Assembly: GCA_000934385.1 (NCBI GenBank) | Contig: KN880593.1 | Location: 1 to 54,725, forward strand | DNA: 54,725 bases | Source of the DNA: Cylindrobasidium torrendii FP15055 ss-10 | Lineage: Eukaryota; Basidiomycota; Agaricomycetes; Agaricales; Physalacriaceae | Reading direction: 5' to 3' | In this document: piece after piece, positions 11,622 to 22,957 of the stretch | How the letters are laid out: every line of letters starts with the position of its first letter | How positions within the stretch are numbered: the stretch's first letter is position 1 | Position numbers and translations under genes: made by a program | The notes under the pieces: model-generated | What the model was told of the DNA's origin: nothing | What the model saw: the letters and a program-made list of their open reading frames with translations, nothing else | Databases searched by the model: none

Positions 11622-12359
11622 ATGGATAACAAAGTGACCGCCCCAACTTCTGAACCCTCCGAACTGAATATTGGAGAGGACCTAAAAGCGCTCGTAGCAT
11701 CGGGGTACGACAAAGTGGCTGCACAATATCTCGTGTGGGCTGGACCACGGCCGACGACGACGCGCTCTACATTCATCGAGAAACTCTCCAGCAACCTGTC
11801 ACCGGGCGCCAGGATACTGGAGCTTGGCTGCGGTGCAGGCGTTCCCAGCACACAAGACCTCGTTCGACGCGGGTTCAGTGTCACCGGGGTCGACATTTCG
11901 TCTGCGCAGATAACGCTCGCCCATGAGCACGTCCTTCCTCTCGCCGGAAAGGGCCAACACGTCGAATTCCTGGTCGGTGATATGGCTGCGATGGAGTTTG
12001 ATGTTGGAAGTTTCGCCGCGGTGCTTGCGTTCTACGCACTATTTCACCTTCCTATGGATGAACAACCAGTAATGCTTGAGAAAATGGTCTCCTGGATCAA
12101 GCCAGGCGGGTATCTGCTCGCGAACCTGCACGCTGAAGAAGGAGATGTGCATCGGCCAGAATGGATAGGCGGTGTGCCGATGTTTTCGAGCGGACTAGGG
12201 GTGGAGGGAATACGCAAGGTTCTGAATGATCTCGTGTTAGAGGGAAAGTTGGAGGTCTTGGAGGACATTGTGGATCATGAGAAAGTTGGATCGTTCGAAG
12301 AACCCTTCCATTGGGTGTATGCTCGGAAACCGTGTGCAATTAACTCTCAGTTGTCGTGA
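11622..12359 (+). CDS. Class I SAM-dependent methyltransferase
   Basis: Soluble methyltransferase of the UbiE/Methyltransf_11/25 type, 245 residues, single exon. Motif I is ILELGCGAGVPS at residues 65-76 (SAM glycine loop). The acidic end of beta-2 is VTGVDIS (D91), binding the SAM ribose. Post-motif VGDMAAMEF lies near 119-127. The motif III region WIKPGGYLL precedes a C-terminal half with FHWVYARKP. The intronless structure is unusual for this window. The substrate cannot be inferred from sequence or neighbours. No signal peptide or transmembrane segment. Confidence 0.9.
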   Translation: MDNKVTAPTSEPSELNIGEDLKALVASGYDKVAAQYLVWAGPRPTTTRSTFIEKLSSNLSPGARILELGCGAGVPSTQDLVRRGFSVTGVDISSAQITLAHEHVLPLAGKGQHVEFLVGDMAAMEFDVGSFAAVLAFYALFHLPMDEQPVMLEKMVSWIKPGGYLLANLHAEEGDVHRPEWIGGVPMFSSGLGVEGIRKVLNDLVLEGKLEVLEDIVDHEKVGSFEEPFHWVYARKPCAINSQLS

Positions 12360-12460
12360 TTGGTCTTCATCTTTGTGTCAGTCACTGTAGCAACTCAAAC
12401 GCCAATGCTGATTGAAGGCTTCCAGCGATTATACCATCGACGAATTCGATAGAAAGCAGC

Positions 12461-13741
12461 TCATCCTTCTCTGAGAGCTCGACGAGGTAAAGGCGCTGTC
12501 ATACGGTCTTCCCTAGGTGGCAGCGGTTCGACCATCCGCGGCACCCCAAACTCCTCGTCAAATGAAGCTGCATCATCGATTGAACTGTCCTCCCAGTCCG
12601 AAACCTCTTCGCCTGCCTCCGCTAGTTGTCGCCGGTACCCCTTCATCGCCTCACGAAACGGTCCTCGCAGGTTTTGCGAGTGGTCAACCATATCCAGATC
12701 CGTTTGCGAAAACCGCAATTGAGGATCCTCTGGCCCAGGACGCGACGCCTGTGCCGCCAGCCGGGCCTCCCTTGAGCTCATCGTCCGCAGATTTCTTGGT
12801 GTGAACTGGCGGGGAGTCGTCCACAAGTTATCTGTGACGCTGAGCGTGTCCTTCGGCAGAACATCCATGTCGACAAATGGATCCCGTCTGTCGTTTGCAT
12901 ATGGGGCCTGCGGTGGTGTGGCCTCAAATACGAATACTGAGGATGGGCTACTCGACGACGCTTGATCAAATGCGAAGAACGAGTCAACGTCGGTGTCGGT
13001 GTGAGAGAAATCATTGACAACATCACGGGTTTGTGCTGGGACATTGTGCGTCCAGGAAGATGGGCCGAAGGCCTTGTCGTCGTCCGCATCGTTTGATTCA
13101 GCGTCATCCATGAGCATCATGACACCGTTTACCAGTGCAGACATATCAGCTTCGGATGGCTGTACAGGCGTCGGTCAATCCACGAATGGCCACAGAGGTC
13201 TGCCTACCTCCTCAGTGTATATTTGCGGTTCGTTCTTCGTCAGCAGAGAAGCCAAACCAACCTTGTGCAAAGCATCAGCAGGTGGCGGCTGCTGAATATG
13301 AAGAAGACGCTATACGTTGGTGTAATCTCCGGCAAGAGGCAAGTCTATTAGTGTGTTGGCAGACGACTCAGGCTGCAACTGTGCTCAAGTCAACGTACGC
13401 TGCACGAGCGCAAGGAGCACCTACTGCGGTGGCTTGAGATGGCTCATCTTCGAACGTGTTCATAATGTCGAGCATGGTAGGGTACACCGTGTCCTCAATC
13501 GCCGTGAGCACATCGTTCAACTCGTTCATTCTGAACTGGGCTTGAAGTTCAAATCCCAATGCTTCAAGCATAGGCATAAGGTGCAAACCATATCGATTTC
13601 TGCCGCCTTTATACTTGAAGAAGCGCTTTCGCCAGAGTCCGAGGCGTCGCTGAACTCGCTGCCATCCGAAGAGTTCATGTCGCTGTCTGCCCCATCTCTG
13701 CCTCCATGGAGATCTATATCTCTATCCGTACTTGGTGTCAT
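12461..13741 (-). CDS. Acidic Ser-rich protein of unknown function
   Basis: A model with at least five exons that closes without stops. Exon 1 from 13741 is acidic (DSDMNSSDGSEFSDASDSGE). A 53-nt intron leads to FRMNELNDVLTAIEDTVYPT. A 46-nt GTAGGT intron leads to LIDLPLAGDYTN. A 54-nt GTATAG intron leads to VGLASLLTKNEPQIYTEE. A 49-nt GTAGGC intron leads to PSEADMSALVNGVMMLMDD and a long last exon ending RRALREG at 12461. About 370 residues, rich in Asp/Glu/Ser, no membrane segment. No domain recognised. The clean splice phases argue for a real expressed protein, possibly regulatory or disordered. Function not assignable. Confidence 0.6.
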
Positions 13742-14281
13742 CGCGCCGCCGGAAATGAGCTGAAATTGGATTTAAAAAGAAGGAATTCAATGAGTAGTGA
13801 TGATGGTGAAAAGACAAGGTCTGTTGCGCGGGCCGATCACCCAGGTATTCATTTAGACTGTACATCTGCTGTACATCATGATTCAAGACAAGTCGAAGCG
13901 CACATCCACGTCTAATTTCACAAAGCATTTATGCCCACTTGAGATGAGGAGCCTGACCCGCGATGTCTGGCCGACCACCATCATCGCCAAATGCGATTAC
14001 TTGGACGGAATTTGCTGCATGCATATGGATGACAAGATTGCATCCCTCGAAAGCGCGAAGTTTGCTGAAGGTGGAATGAATTTTGGGACAATGGAGCACA
14101 TAGCCGTTTGTATTTGCAGTTCAGCGAATATGCCATGGGCACGTTGGCATTGCTTGGCTTAAGTGGTATCCGGCTTCCGGTGAGCTTGGTTTTCAATATT
14201 TCGTGATATCAGGCGAGAATGGCGTGGGGCATACATAGCATACGACATGGAAGAGAGTACAGGATAGATGAAGATGCATGT
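13742..14281. other. Intergenic between two minus-strand genes
   Basis: Contains the 5' region of the acidic unknown gene and the 3' flank of eL31. Short open frames only. Confidence 0.55.
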
Positions 14282-14846
14282 TTACTCCGCGTCGACGACG
14301 ACAGTCTCAAGACCCTACAAACAGTAAGCCCAGCGCGAAGAGAAAGGACTGAGACACACCTTGAAAGAGGTGACCGGGACGAAAGACGCATATGTGTAGA
14401 GCTTCTCCTTTGCGCCCTCCTCATCATTACGCTTCCCTGTATTCCAATCAGCATATTGATCTTTTCTTCCACCGATTTTGGCCACGCACTCTCCAGCTTG
14501 ACCCTCATCCTGTGCGGTACGGACTTGATACCACGAGACCAGAGCTCCTGGTTGAGTTTGGGGTCGATGCGAACAAGTTGGGTGCCCATCGCCTTCTGTG
14601 CGAAGTCGACAACGCTCTTGACGGCCCACGGGGCCCGCTTCTTGAACGAGCGACCGTGCACGCGCTTGTGGAGGTGGATAGTGTACTCCCGCGTGACGAC
14701 GTCCTGCAGCGCCGAGCGCTTTCCAGTCTTCATTTCCATCGTATCAGCCTCTCGTTCTCCATCATAAATTCTGCAAATGTACCTTTTTCGTGACCTGGGA
14801 TTCGTCAGAAATGGATTATTACGGCGGGCAAACGATATCGTACCAT
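14282..14846 (-). CDS. RPL31: 60S ribosomal protein L31 (eL31)
   Basis: Structural protein of the large ribosomal subunit near the peptide exit tunnel. The start ATG (14846-14844) is the last coding triplet of exon 1 and is followed at once by the GTACGATATC donor. Exon 2 supplies VTKK, and after a 55-nt intron the protein continues [53 protein letters not shown] and [11 protein letters not shown] further intron precedes [20 protein letters not shown] and a last one precedes [14 protein letters not shown] at 14282. About 122 residues, full length for the family. Four introns in so short a gene is typical of basidiomycete ribosomal protein genes. Confidence 0.97.
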
Positions 14847-15505
14847 TTTGAAAGGTGTCTTGAGGATGGGGTGGGCGATGACGGGGACGATATTTTCTCC
14901 CAATGATTGTCCGCTGGAGCCGATGCCGGGTTGCCGTACAGTTTTGATCCATATGCGGAAAGCAGTTTTGCGGCATTCTCCGACGTGGCGTCATTATCGC
15001 TTCCTGGAATGTTGTTCTTGTAATCACACCAGTCGTAACGCGCATTCAATGATCATTTCTACCACCAACGGATTTCTTTCTATCTGCATTCGATACCATG
15101 AAGTGAAGCAGGATGTGCTTGTTCGCCCACTCGCCTCAATAATCTCTCGCGTACTTCCATCGAACCAGCATCGAACCTCGGTGAATCTCTGTCCCTCCGC
15201 TCATGATACACCATGCGCGAGTGCCTTGGATACTTCCTTCAACTCCTTTTTCACCCATGACAAGCCTACTTGTTTGGGAAGAGACAAAGTAACTGCCAAA
15301 TTCGGTACAACGACAAGGGACACTTTGGGCTCGGGTTAGCTGTCTTCCTTCCCTTCCCGCATGTCATTCGAAGGTTCCGAAAACAACCAGCTACCACATA
15401 TAAAGAGGATGCCCTGCCCTGTGGAAACTTAGGTCCCTCGAGTTCTATCCTCATCCTCCTACTTTCGTTCTTCCCACTTCCAACCCACTCCCTTTACTTG
15501 CAAAC
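14847..15505. other. Divergent promoter region of eL31 and the CFEM gene
   Basis: Non-coding as far as I can see. It contains a TATA element for the CFEM gene (15398-15405), followed by a pyrimidine-rich stretch of about 100 nt before its ATG. Confidence 0.6.
15398..15405 (+). promoter_or_regulatory. TATA box of CFEM gene
   Basis: ATATAAAG lies 101 nt upstream of the ATG at 15506, followed by a C/T-rich leader. Confidence 0.6.
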
Positions 15506-16126
15506 ATGCAGTTCACCGTTCTCCTCGCTTTCGCTACTGCTGCATCTGCATCTGTTGTCGGCCTTTCTCGCCGCCAGTATCCAGGTCAGTGCTAGAAGTG
15601 CTGATACCTGCCACACCTATTCACAAGTGTCTAGATTGCACTGCGTCCTGCCTTCAAAGCGTTGACCTTCATGGCTGCGGCGTTTCCGAGCCTGATTGTC
15701 TTTGCAACAACGAGGACTATGTGAAGGAGACGACGGAATGCTTCGTCAATGCCTGCCACGGCGACGAGCAGCAACAAGCCCTTGAGGTTGCCAACGCAGT
15801 CTGCGCTGCCGCCGTACGTCCCACTTCCATGAGCACACGTAGATTTTGGGCTGACAATAAAGCAGGGCGTCACTCTCGTCTCGAGCGAGATTCTGCCATC
15901 GACCTTTTTCAACAGCCAGTCCGCGACTGCGACTGCTTCTGGGTATGCCTTGTTCGTATTGATCATGCTGTAATACTCACGCTCGGATGCTAGCTCGGGC
16001 TCGAGTGCATCAGCAACCTCAACCTCTTCAACCTCCGAGGATAGCAACGAGGACGGCGCTGTCAACGTCAAGCTCAACAGTCTGACCGCCCTTGCCGGTG
16101 TCGGTCTCGTTGCGTACCTGCTTTAG
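15506..16126 (+). CDS. CFEM-domain GPI-anchored cell-surface protein
   Basis: Secreted protein of 155 residues. Signal peptide at residues 1-16 (MQFTVLLAFATAASAS). The CFEM domain spans about 25-86 with eight cysteines at 28, 32, 41, 48, 50, 62, 67 and 83 and the acidic turn SEPDCLC. A Ser/Thr/Ala-rich linker (about 104-128) is followed by a hydrophobic C-terminus (LTALAGVGLVAYLL), consistent with GPI attachment. Introns follow RRQYP, VCAAA and ATASG. CFEM proteins act in haem/iron acquisition, adhesion or host interaction; the exact role here is not deducible. Haem-binding members use an Asp between Cys3 and Cys4, and D47 may fill that place. Confidence 0.9.
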
Positions 16127-16640
16127 GAAGGACGATACCCAGCTCAGAATTCTTCTTTTTCTTTCGCTTTATCTACAGCCTATCTCTTTATGTGTTCTTT
16201 GGATATGGTCGCTCGTGGACCAGGGAGTGTAGCATACTAGCCTAGCCAACATCATCTACCTATTGTATCAGTCTGACATTTATATTTTTGTTTCTATGCT
16301 CGAGTGAACATTTCTGCTGAAGCAAGAGGTTGTAAAGGAAGAGGAGCTTGGCCGTACAGCAACCCAGTGTCACTATCCAATATTCAACGGAGAGATTCAT
16401 GAGGCTGAGCGAACTGGTTGCCGAACTTCGATCAATGTACACATCTCTTCCACCACCACTGGCAGCTTCCATCTCGCCTAAACGACACACCGCATTGCGC
16501 GACAAGACTGTTTGGATCCTTCGAAGACGGCTCCGAATTTCTGCCCAAACGCGTAGAGTCACGATACCCATTCTGCCATCAATTTCGTCCAGCCTCACAC
16601 CAACATCTACATCAGTATCCTCATCTCAACTGCAAGGTCG
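16127..16640. other. Intergenic between CFEM and UBR-box genes
   Basis: Holds the 3' UTR of the CFEM gene and the promoter of the UBR gene. A minus-strand ORF of 112 codons (16260-16598) lacks recognisable features and is not annotated as a gene. Confidence 0.5.
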
Positions 16641-18258
16641 ATGGAGTCGACACTCGAAGAATACATTGCCAACCAAGAACACCTCGTACGCCAAGCGGCG
16701 GAGGCTATACCACACCAGTTCACGCAATGCACATACAACCTGGGCGCGCTCCGGTATGCCCTCCACTTTTCATAGTCAACTACGCGAACACAGTGACCAG
16801 CCTGCTGGTACATAACGCGCATCACTTATAGCTTGGCCCCACCGCTCTATTTGAGACGCGTTTCTCGCCCCAAACGTTGCTGACAGCATTACAGGCAACC
16901 CGTCTATCTCTGCATAACCTGCAAGGATCCCAGAGGCATCTGTGCGGCATGCTCCGTCGCGTGTCATACCGACCATGAACAACTGGAACTGTACTACCAT
17001 CCTCTCCCCAAAACTTTTCATCAAGTTCACACGCGTATATTAGGTTCCCAAAACGCGACTTCCGCTGTGATTGCCCAACATCCTCTCTCCCGCATCCCTG
17101 CTCACTGCACAAGACACTGGAATCACCTAACTCTTCCAACGCATATGGCCAGAATTTCACTGGTGCTTTCTGTCGATGCGGGCGAGAATATGACGCGAAC
17201 ACCGAGCGCGAGACGATGATTCAGTGTTTAGCGTGCGAGGTGTGCACATAGTCTATCGGCTTGAATCTTTTTACTCACTGGCTTCCTGGCAGGATTGGTT
17301 CCACGAGTCATGCTGCAACCTACGTGAACGACCCTCAGATGAACCGGACGCGCCAGAACCAGAACCAGCATCCGTTGACCCGCCGACTTTGGACGGCCAG
17401 ACTGTGCCCAGCATCCCAGCAGAAGATAACGACGTGGACGATGCTGCCTCAGACGCCTCCTCCTCCGGACTTCCTCCCCCTCTCATTCGTGCCGACGATT
17501 ACGACTCTTTCGTATGTGCAGGATGTGTGCGAAGCATACCAATACTTACACGCTACGCCGGGACTGAAGGATGTATGATTGTTGTACGGGACAAGCCTGA
17601 GGATGCCTGGAGGGTATACACGCCAGAAACTCCAAAGACGGACATCGAGGTCGCAGAATCAGACGCACTCCCAGGATCTAAACGTCCGCTAGATGCTGCC
17701 GCCGAAGAACGTGACGCGAAAAGACCACGGATAACTTGTCTGGCGCCTGCGCCGAATCCCATAGCCCAACAAATCCTCTCCAAATCGAACATAACGGTGG
17801 TTACAGAAGATGCGTGCCCTCAGGGAACTGGCGATGTTTTTCTCACGGAGGGGTTCCGGGAACGTTGGTGTCGCTGTGCGGAATGCTTGCCCCAGCTAGA
17901 GGCGCATTCGTGGTTGGTGAAGGAAGACGAAACGTACGAACCGCCTGAGGATCCGGAGAGCGGCTTGAGCTTAGAGGAGCTGGGAATGCGTGCGTTGAAC
18001 AGGCTTCCGCGTGAGAGAGCCATTGATGGAATACATGCTTTCAACTCGATGCGGTAAGCCTTCATTTCTAGATCGTTGACCCAATATATTTTCTCTTCAT
18101 CCCTTGCTTGCCTTGGACATATTCACTGACCTACATCCAGAGACAAGCTAGTAGGATACCTAAAGCCCTTCGCGCAGGAGGGGAAAGTGGTGGGCGATGA
18201 AGATGTCAAGGCTTTCTTCGAAGAGCTCAGGGAGCAGCAAAAGAAGGGTTCTGCATAA
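16641..18258 (+). CDS. UBR-box/PHD-like protein, UBR7/Mlo2 family
   Basis: Putative E3-type protein related to human UBR7 and S. pombe Mlo2. ATG at 16641 (MESTLEEYIANQ). The first intron is unusually long (about 140 nt, 16753 to about 16892) and interrupts ALR|QPVYLC. UBR box, about residues 30-115: CTYNLGALRQPVYLCITC, GICAACSVACHTDHE, FPKRDFRCDCPTSS and FTGAFCRCGREYD. Then the PHD-like Cys/His module MIQCLACEDWFHESC, an acidic Pro-rich linker, a second Cys cluster (FVCAGCVRSIP and RWCRCAECLPQL), and a C-terminal helix after the last intron ending QQKKGSA at 18258. About 440 residues. Substrates are unknown. UBR7 itself has been linked to histone H2B ubiquitination. Confidence 0.93.
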
Positions 18259-18601
18259 TGGTTGGCCGGAAACTTGCCTGTTTTCTGTATGTTTATTGGT
18301 GTAATTGAACTACAGGGTTGAAGTGACGACCGTGTACTTCTTGGCACACAGGATTTTGGTGGCTTTGTCTACAGCCTGGCTTCTCCCCACCACTGCTTTC
18401 TTCTATGCTTGCAAGATGTTGGTTTGCGTTCGATGATTTCCGCCAGACGAAACACAAACGATATCCATGCAGTTCTCTGACGATCTCACTCATCAAATGT
18501 GCGCATGTTTCTACACGGTTGATAGACTATATAAGTAGCCCGCCTTTTCATGGTGATTTCCCATTTCTTTTCTCTCATACATCCTTCAGTTTCTTCCCGC
18601 C
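18259..18601. other. Intergenic with cutinase 1 promoter
   Basis: Contains TATATAAG at 18528-18535 and a C/T-rich leader before the ATG at 18602. Confidence 0.6.
18528..18535 (+). promoter_or_regulatory. TATA box of cutinase 1
   Basis: TATATAAG, 74 nt before the start codon at 18602. The tandem paralog has the equivalent box at almost the same distance. Confidence 0.7.
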
Positions 18602-19450
18602 ATGCGCTCGTTCATTGCCTTGTCCATTTTCGTTTCCGGTGCACTCTCCGCTGTCCTCCCTCGCGCTACAGGCGACACAGAAAATGGGATGCAGGATGTT
18701 ATCGACGGCACCAGCGACTGCCTTCCCGTCGCAGCCATTTTTGCTCGCGGAACGACAGAAGTTGGCAATGTAGGCGCCTGGGTTGGCCCAAACATCATGG
18801 AAGCCCTCGGAGAGAACGTCGCGAAACAGGGTGTGTCGCGCGACGCCTACCCTGCCGTGTTGGTCGACTTTTATGCCGAAGGTGGTAGCAACTCCGGCGC
18901 GCAAGGGCTAGCGGATACTGTCCAGTCCTATGTAGACAAGTGTCCGGACGCTGCTGTGGTCATCATCGGATGGAGCCAAGGCGCGCTTGTTGCACACAAG
19001 GGCTTGGGATTGCTGGACGCGGCGACGGTAGAGAAGAATGTCGCTGGTCTTGTCACTTTTGGAGACCCTTGGGACCTGTTTGACCATGATACCATGCCCA
19101 TCGACGAGTCGCTGTTCTACACAGTATGCGAGCATGGCGACCTTCTGTGCGACGAACTTCCCGAGGGATTCCTGCCTCCCACTCTCGACCAAATTGCGCA
19201 CATGTTCGACGTGCTCCCGGAAGCCGCACAAGGCGAGGCTGAGATTGAGGCAGCGGCGCAGGGCATCAAGTTAATTCCTGGACAGTTGGCGGACGCTTGG
19301 CCTGCTATCAAGGATACGATTGCAGCTGGGGAGTACCAGCGTTTGATGGTGACTCCCCAACATCTGGTGTATGGGAACAATGGAAATGCGGCTGAGGCGG
19401 GTGCGTGGGCGCTGGAGCTTCCCAAGGTCAAAGCGGCCCTAGGCGCTTGA
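18602..19450 (+). CDS. Secreted cutinase-family serine esterase (CE5), copy 1
   Basis: Extracellular alpha/beta-hydrolase acting on cutin, suberin or acetylated polysaccharide. Single exon, 282 residues. Signal peptide about 1-18. The oxyanion region is IFARGTTEVGNVG (46-58). The nucleophile elbow IIGWSQGA gives Ser125, the acid is Asp180 in CEHGDLLC and the base is His254 in TPQHLVYG. A Cys pair flanks the Asp (C176/C183) as in cutinases. The protein is longer than classical fungal cutinases (about 200-230), with an extra acidic/Ala-rich helical segment at about 185-245. Tandem paralog 515 bp downstream. Confidence 0.93.
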   Translation: MRSFIALSIFVSGALSAVLPRATGDTENGMQDVIDGTSDCLPVAAIFARGTTEVGNVGAWVGPNIMEALGENVAKQGVSRDAYPAVLVDFYAEGGSNSGAQGLADTVQSYVDKCPDAAVVIIGWSQGALVAHKGLGLLDAATVEKNVAGLVTFGDPWDLFDHDTMPIDESLFYTVCEHGDLLCDELPEGFLPPTLDQIAHMFDVLPEAAQGEAEIEAAAQGIKLIPGQLADAWPAIKDTIAAGEYQRLMVTPQHLVYGNNGNAAEAGAWALELPKVKAALGA

Positions 19451-19965
19451 ATGGATGGTTGCTTTCCCTTGATGGTACTATACATAATATAATACATGAT
19501 GTTTTCAGGATGTAAACTCAGACTACTCCTGGAATCGTTCTGCCAGTTGTTACAAATTGTTCATTGACCGATCGTTCAGACCGAATTGAATCACATCTTG
19601 ACGTCTAACCAACAAGTGTCATTTTGCTGAACTCTGTGAAATCAATGCGAAATGGCGCTTCCTCCCCGCAAATGCTCGAAGGGCGCGCTGCTCGATGCTT
19701 GATGTTTGCATGCTTCGGGAGCAACACCGAGCTGGAACACTCCTGGGTTCGTATGTTTGATGGTTCTACCACCGCGAGTTTCACACCGCATGCTAGCGGA
19801 TGTCTCTTGCGGTCTGGGAGATTTCTTTACAGGGATTTGACTGAGTAAAGAGACGATGTTTATCCTGGACGCATGCTCTCCCGCCCTCACATACATATAT
19901 AAAGCCCACCTACGTGCCAGCCTCGAACATTCCTCTTCTTTCAACCCCATCTTTCATCCTTCAAA
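19451..19965. other. Spacer between tandem cutinases
   Basis: Non-coding. Contains the promoter of copy 2, with a TATA box at 19896-19903 and a C/T-rich leader. Confidence 0.65.
19896..19903 (+). promoter_or_regulatory. TATA box of cutinase 2
   Basis: TATATAAA lies 70 nt upstream of the ATG at 19966, matching the promoter layout of copy 1. Confidence 0.7.
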
Positions 19966-20820
19966 ATGCGCACCTTTATTGCACTTTCTTCCTTCGTCAC
20001 TCTGGCTCTTTCCGTCGTCCTTCCTCGCGCGACAGGCAACATCTACAACGACATGCAAGACACCATTGACGGCAACAAGGACTGCCTTCCCGCCGCCGCC
20101 ATCTTTGCTCGCGGGACATTCGACCGCGGCAATGCTGGGGACTGGGTCGGACCCAACTTCTTCGAGGCGCTCGGAGACAACGTTGCGAAACAAGGCGTAA
20201 ACTCAGATGCGTATCCCGCCGACCTGAAGGGATATCTCGAAGAAGGAGGAAGCAATGCTGGGTCCCAAGCTCTTGCCGATACCGTCCAAGCATACGTCGC
20301 CAAATGCCCTAACTCTCCTGTCATCATTGTGGGATGGAGCCAGGGCGCGCTTGTCGCACACAAGGGCCTTTCCCTCATTGACGAGGCCACCGTCAAGAAC
20401 GTGGCTGGCCTCATCACTTTTGGTGACCCATGGCACCTCTTTAGCGACGACACCTCCCTTCCAATCGACGAGACCACCTTCCAAGCCAACTGCATCACCG
20501 GGACAGTCTTCGACCCGCTCTGTGCCAACATTCCGGACGACTTTGACCCCAGCTGGGACGACGTGATTGGATACCTCGATGACCTGCCAGACTTTGCGCA
20601 GGGGGCAGCGGAGGTTGAGGCGGCGGCGGCGCTGGTGAAAGCATTCCCGCACCAGCTGAAGGATGCATGGAGTAGCTTCAAGGATGCGTTCAAGAATAAT
20701 CTGGCGCGCGTTCTTTTGACGCCTCAGCATTTTGTTTATGGTAACAATGGCATGGCGGCAGATGCAGCAGCGTGGGCTCTTCAACTTCCCAAGGTGTCTG
20801 AGGCTTTGGCGAGGCGGTAG
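19966..20820 (+). CDS. Secreted cutinase-family serine esterase (CE5), copy 2
   Basis: Paralog of the preceding gene. Single exon, 284 residues, signal peptide MRTFIALSSFVTLALS. Ser125 sits in IVGWSQGA, Asp183 in VFDPLC and His255 in TPQHFVYG, so the triad is complete. The acid-residue neighbourhood has diverged: CITGTVFDPLC replaces CEHGDLLC, adding three residues between the cysteines. This may change substrate preference. Both copies keep the RATG(D/N) junction after the signal peptide, the GDPW motif and a Lys-Val-rich C-terminus, which indicates tandem duplication followed by divergence. Confidence 0.94.
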   Translation: MRTFIALSSFVTLALSVVLPRATGNIYNDMQDTIDGNKDCLPAAAIFARGTFDRGNAGDWVGPNFFEALGDNVAKQGVNSDAYPADLKGYLEEGGSNAGSQALADTVQAYVAKCPNSPVIIVGWSQGALVAHKGLSLIDEATVKNVAGLITFGDPWHLFSDDTSLPIDETTFQANCITGTVFDPLCANIPDDFDPSWDDVIGYLDDLPDFAQGAAEVEAAAALVKAFPHQLKDAWSSFKDAFKNNLARVLLTPQHFVYGNNGMAADAAAWALQLPKVSEALARR

Positions 20821-21129
20821 AATTTACAAATGGTTACAAACATTATCCGTATTTATCTTAATGTCAGATGGTTGTGCTTGTTCTTCAGTGGACTCCAAGC
20901 ATGCGCAGGTTCGCTGATGAGGATTGTGATTTGAGAAAGGAGAGTTTAAGTTTCTTGCTTTTGGGTCCCAAGATGAATCCAGAGACCCATTATAACTTCG
21001 CACAGTAGAGGAGGACGCAGCACGACTTGGATTGACTGGGCGCGAAGGTAGAAATACAGGTTGACATTAGGCTATAAAGCTGCTATGTTATACAATGTCC
21101 ATTGGGTTTATCATTCTGGTCAGCAAAGC
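20821..21129. other. Convergent 3' spacer
   Basis: Between cutinase 2 and the end of the CsbD-like gene. No feature recognised. Confidence 0.6.
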
Positions 21130-21756
21130 TCACGCGGAACCAGTAATGTCTGCTGTCGCTGCCTCCTTTTGCACTTCGCTGCCAGCGCCATCGTTTCCAT
21201 GCTTGAAAGGATCCTCATGCATCTGCATGCCATTAGTCTTCCTGCCTGCATTAATGAAGAGCAACTTACATCAAGTTCGCGCTCGCGCTGTTGAAGTTTT
21301 CCGGAGATTTCGTCCCGACCGTGTTGGACGAGTTCGGGGTTGCGCTTGACCTTGCCTTTCAAGATCTCCTTTGCGCCATCCATCTTGTCGCCCATAGTCT
21401 GCGGGAGAAGGTCAGTCAGGTGTCCAGATGGGGTGAACGATAGCGAGTTGGAATAGTGGTGGTCGGAGGCGCGGTCAAGGTTTGGAATAAATCAGACATA
21501 CTGGACCAAGCTTGAAGTTGGGTCCGTAGCCAGTCTTCCCGGCGTGTTTCTGTTCTGGATACTCGCTGTGCTCATCGTGGCCAACCTCGGCGCGGGTAGA
21601 GTCGTCTGTGTGCCCAGATTGCAAAGTGCTGTTACGCTCTTGTGGGTGATGCTGGGTAGGGACAGCGCCTCTGCCGATACCTGTGGACGAAGTACGTGGG
21701 GAACCGACGTTCTCTGTGGTAGAAGCGCGGGGAGTGAAGTTTTCAGTGGTCGACAT
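21130..21756 (-). CDS. CsbD-like stress-response protein
   Basis: Small hydrophilic protein of about 158 residues in three exons. Exon 1 from 21756 (MSTTENFTPRASTTENVGSP) is Ser/Thr/His-rich and ends GYGPNFKLGP. A GTATGT intron leads to the CsbD core GDKMDGAKEILKGKVKRNPE followed by LVQHGRDEISGKL. A second GTAAGT intron leads to MHEDPFKHGNDGAGS and the stop at 21130. CsbD was first known as a general-stress protein in bacteria. Fungal members are often stress- or development-induced, but the biochemical role is unknown. Head-to-head with calmodulin, with a TATA box (reverse) at 21814-21820. Confidence 0.85.
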
Positions 21757-22179
21757 GGTGTGTATGTAGTGGTGTGAGTGGCTGATGGATGAACTGGGCG
21801 ATGGACAGCTGGGCTTTATACGCTGCTAGAAATAGAACTCAAAGGTTATGACCAACGTATGACGCTTCCTCAGCGCCAGCAGCGTCAAGCCTCCTCAAAG
21901 CGCCACTACTACTGTCTAAAAGTGTGGCTGTGACGTAGAGGGTCGCCGGGGAATGAGAATGTTGTTGAGGGCCAGGTCATCCATTACATATTATATCGCT
22001 AGTAACCCGCTGGTGAATTTCGAGTTTAATTTCGAGGCTCGTTTAAACCAGCAGTGAAAGTGAGGAAGAAGAAACGCTGAGCCCGTTTTTGGCCACATCA
22101 AGGGTCGCGGCGATTGCCGGAGATCCCCACCTCCTGCTATCGCGCCCAACTGCTCGTCTCAAACTTCCATCACTGAATA
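21757..22179. other. Divergent promoter of CsbD-like and calmodulin genes
   Basis: Non-coding. The reverse-strand TATAAAG at 21814-21820 serves the CsbD-like gene. No clear TATA is seen for calmodulin. Confidence 0.6.
21814..21820 (-). promoter_or_regulatory. TATA box of CsbD-like gene
   Basis: TATAAAG on the minus strand, 58 nt before the start at 21756. Confidence 0.6.

Positions 22180-22957
<778 letters not shown>

Noticed and set aside
12880..13450. Apparent in-frame stops in the acidic unknown gene, suggesting a pseudogene
   Set aside because: Two introns (donors GTAGGT and GTATAG, with good branch sites) remove the stops and keep phase.
14209..15045. Single 278-codon minus-strand ORF covering eL31
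   Set aside because: It reads through three introns and past the true stop. The spliced model reproduces eL31 exactly.
16260..16598. 112-codon minus-strand ORF between CFEM and UBR genes
   Set aside because: Composition and sequence look random, and overlapping plus-strand frames are equally open.
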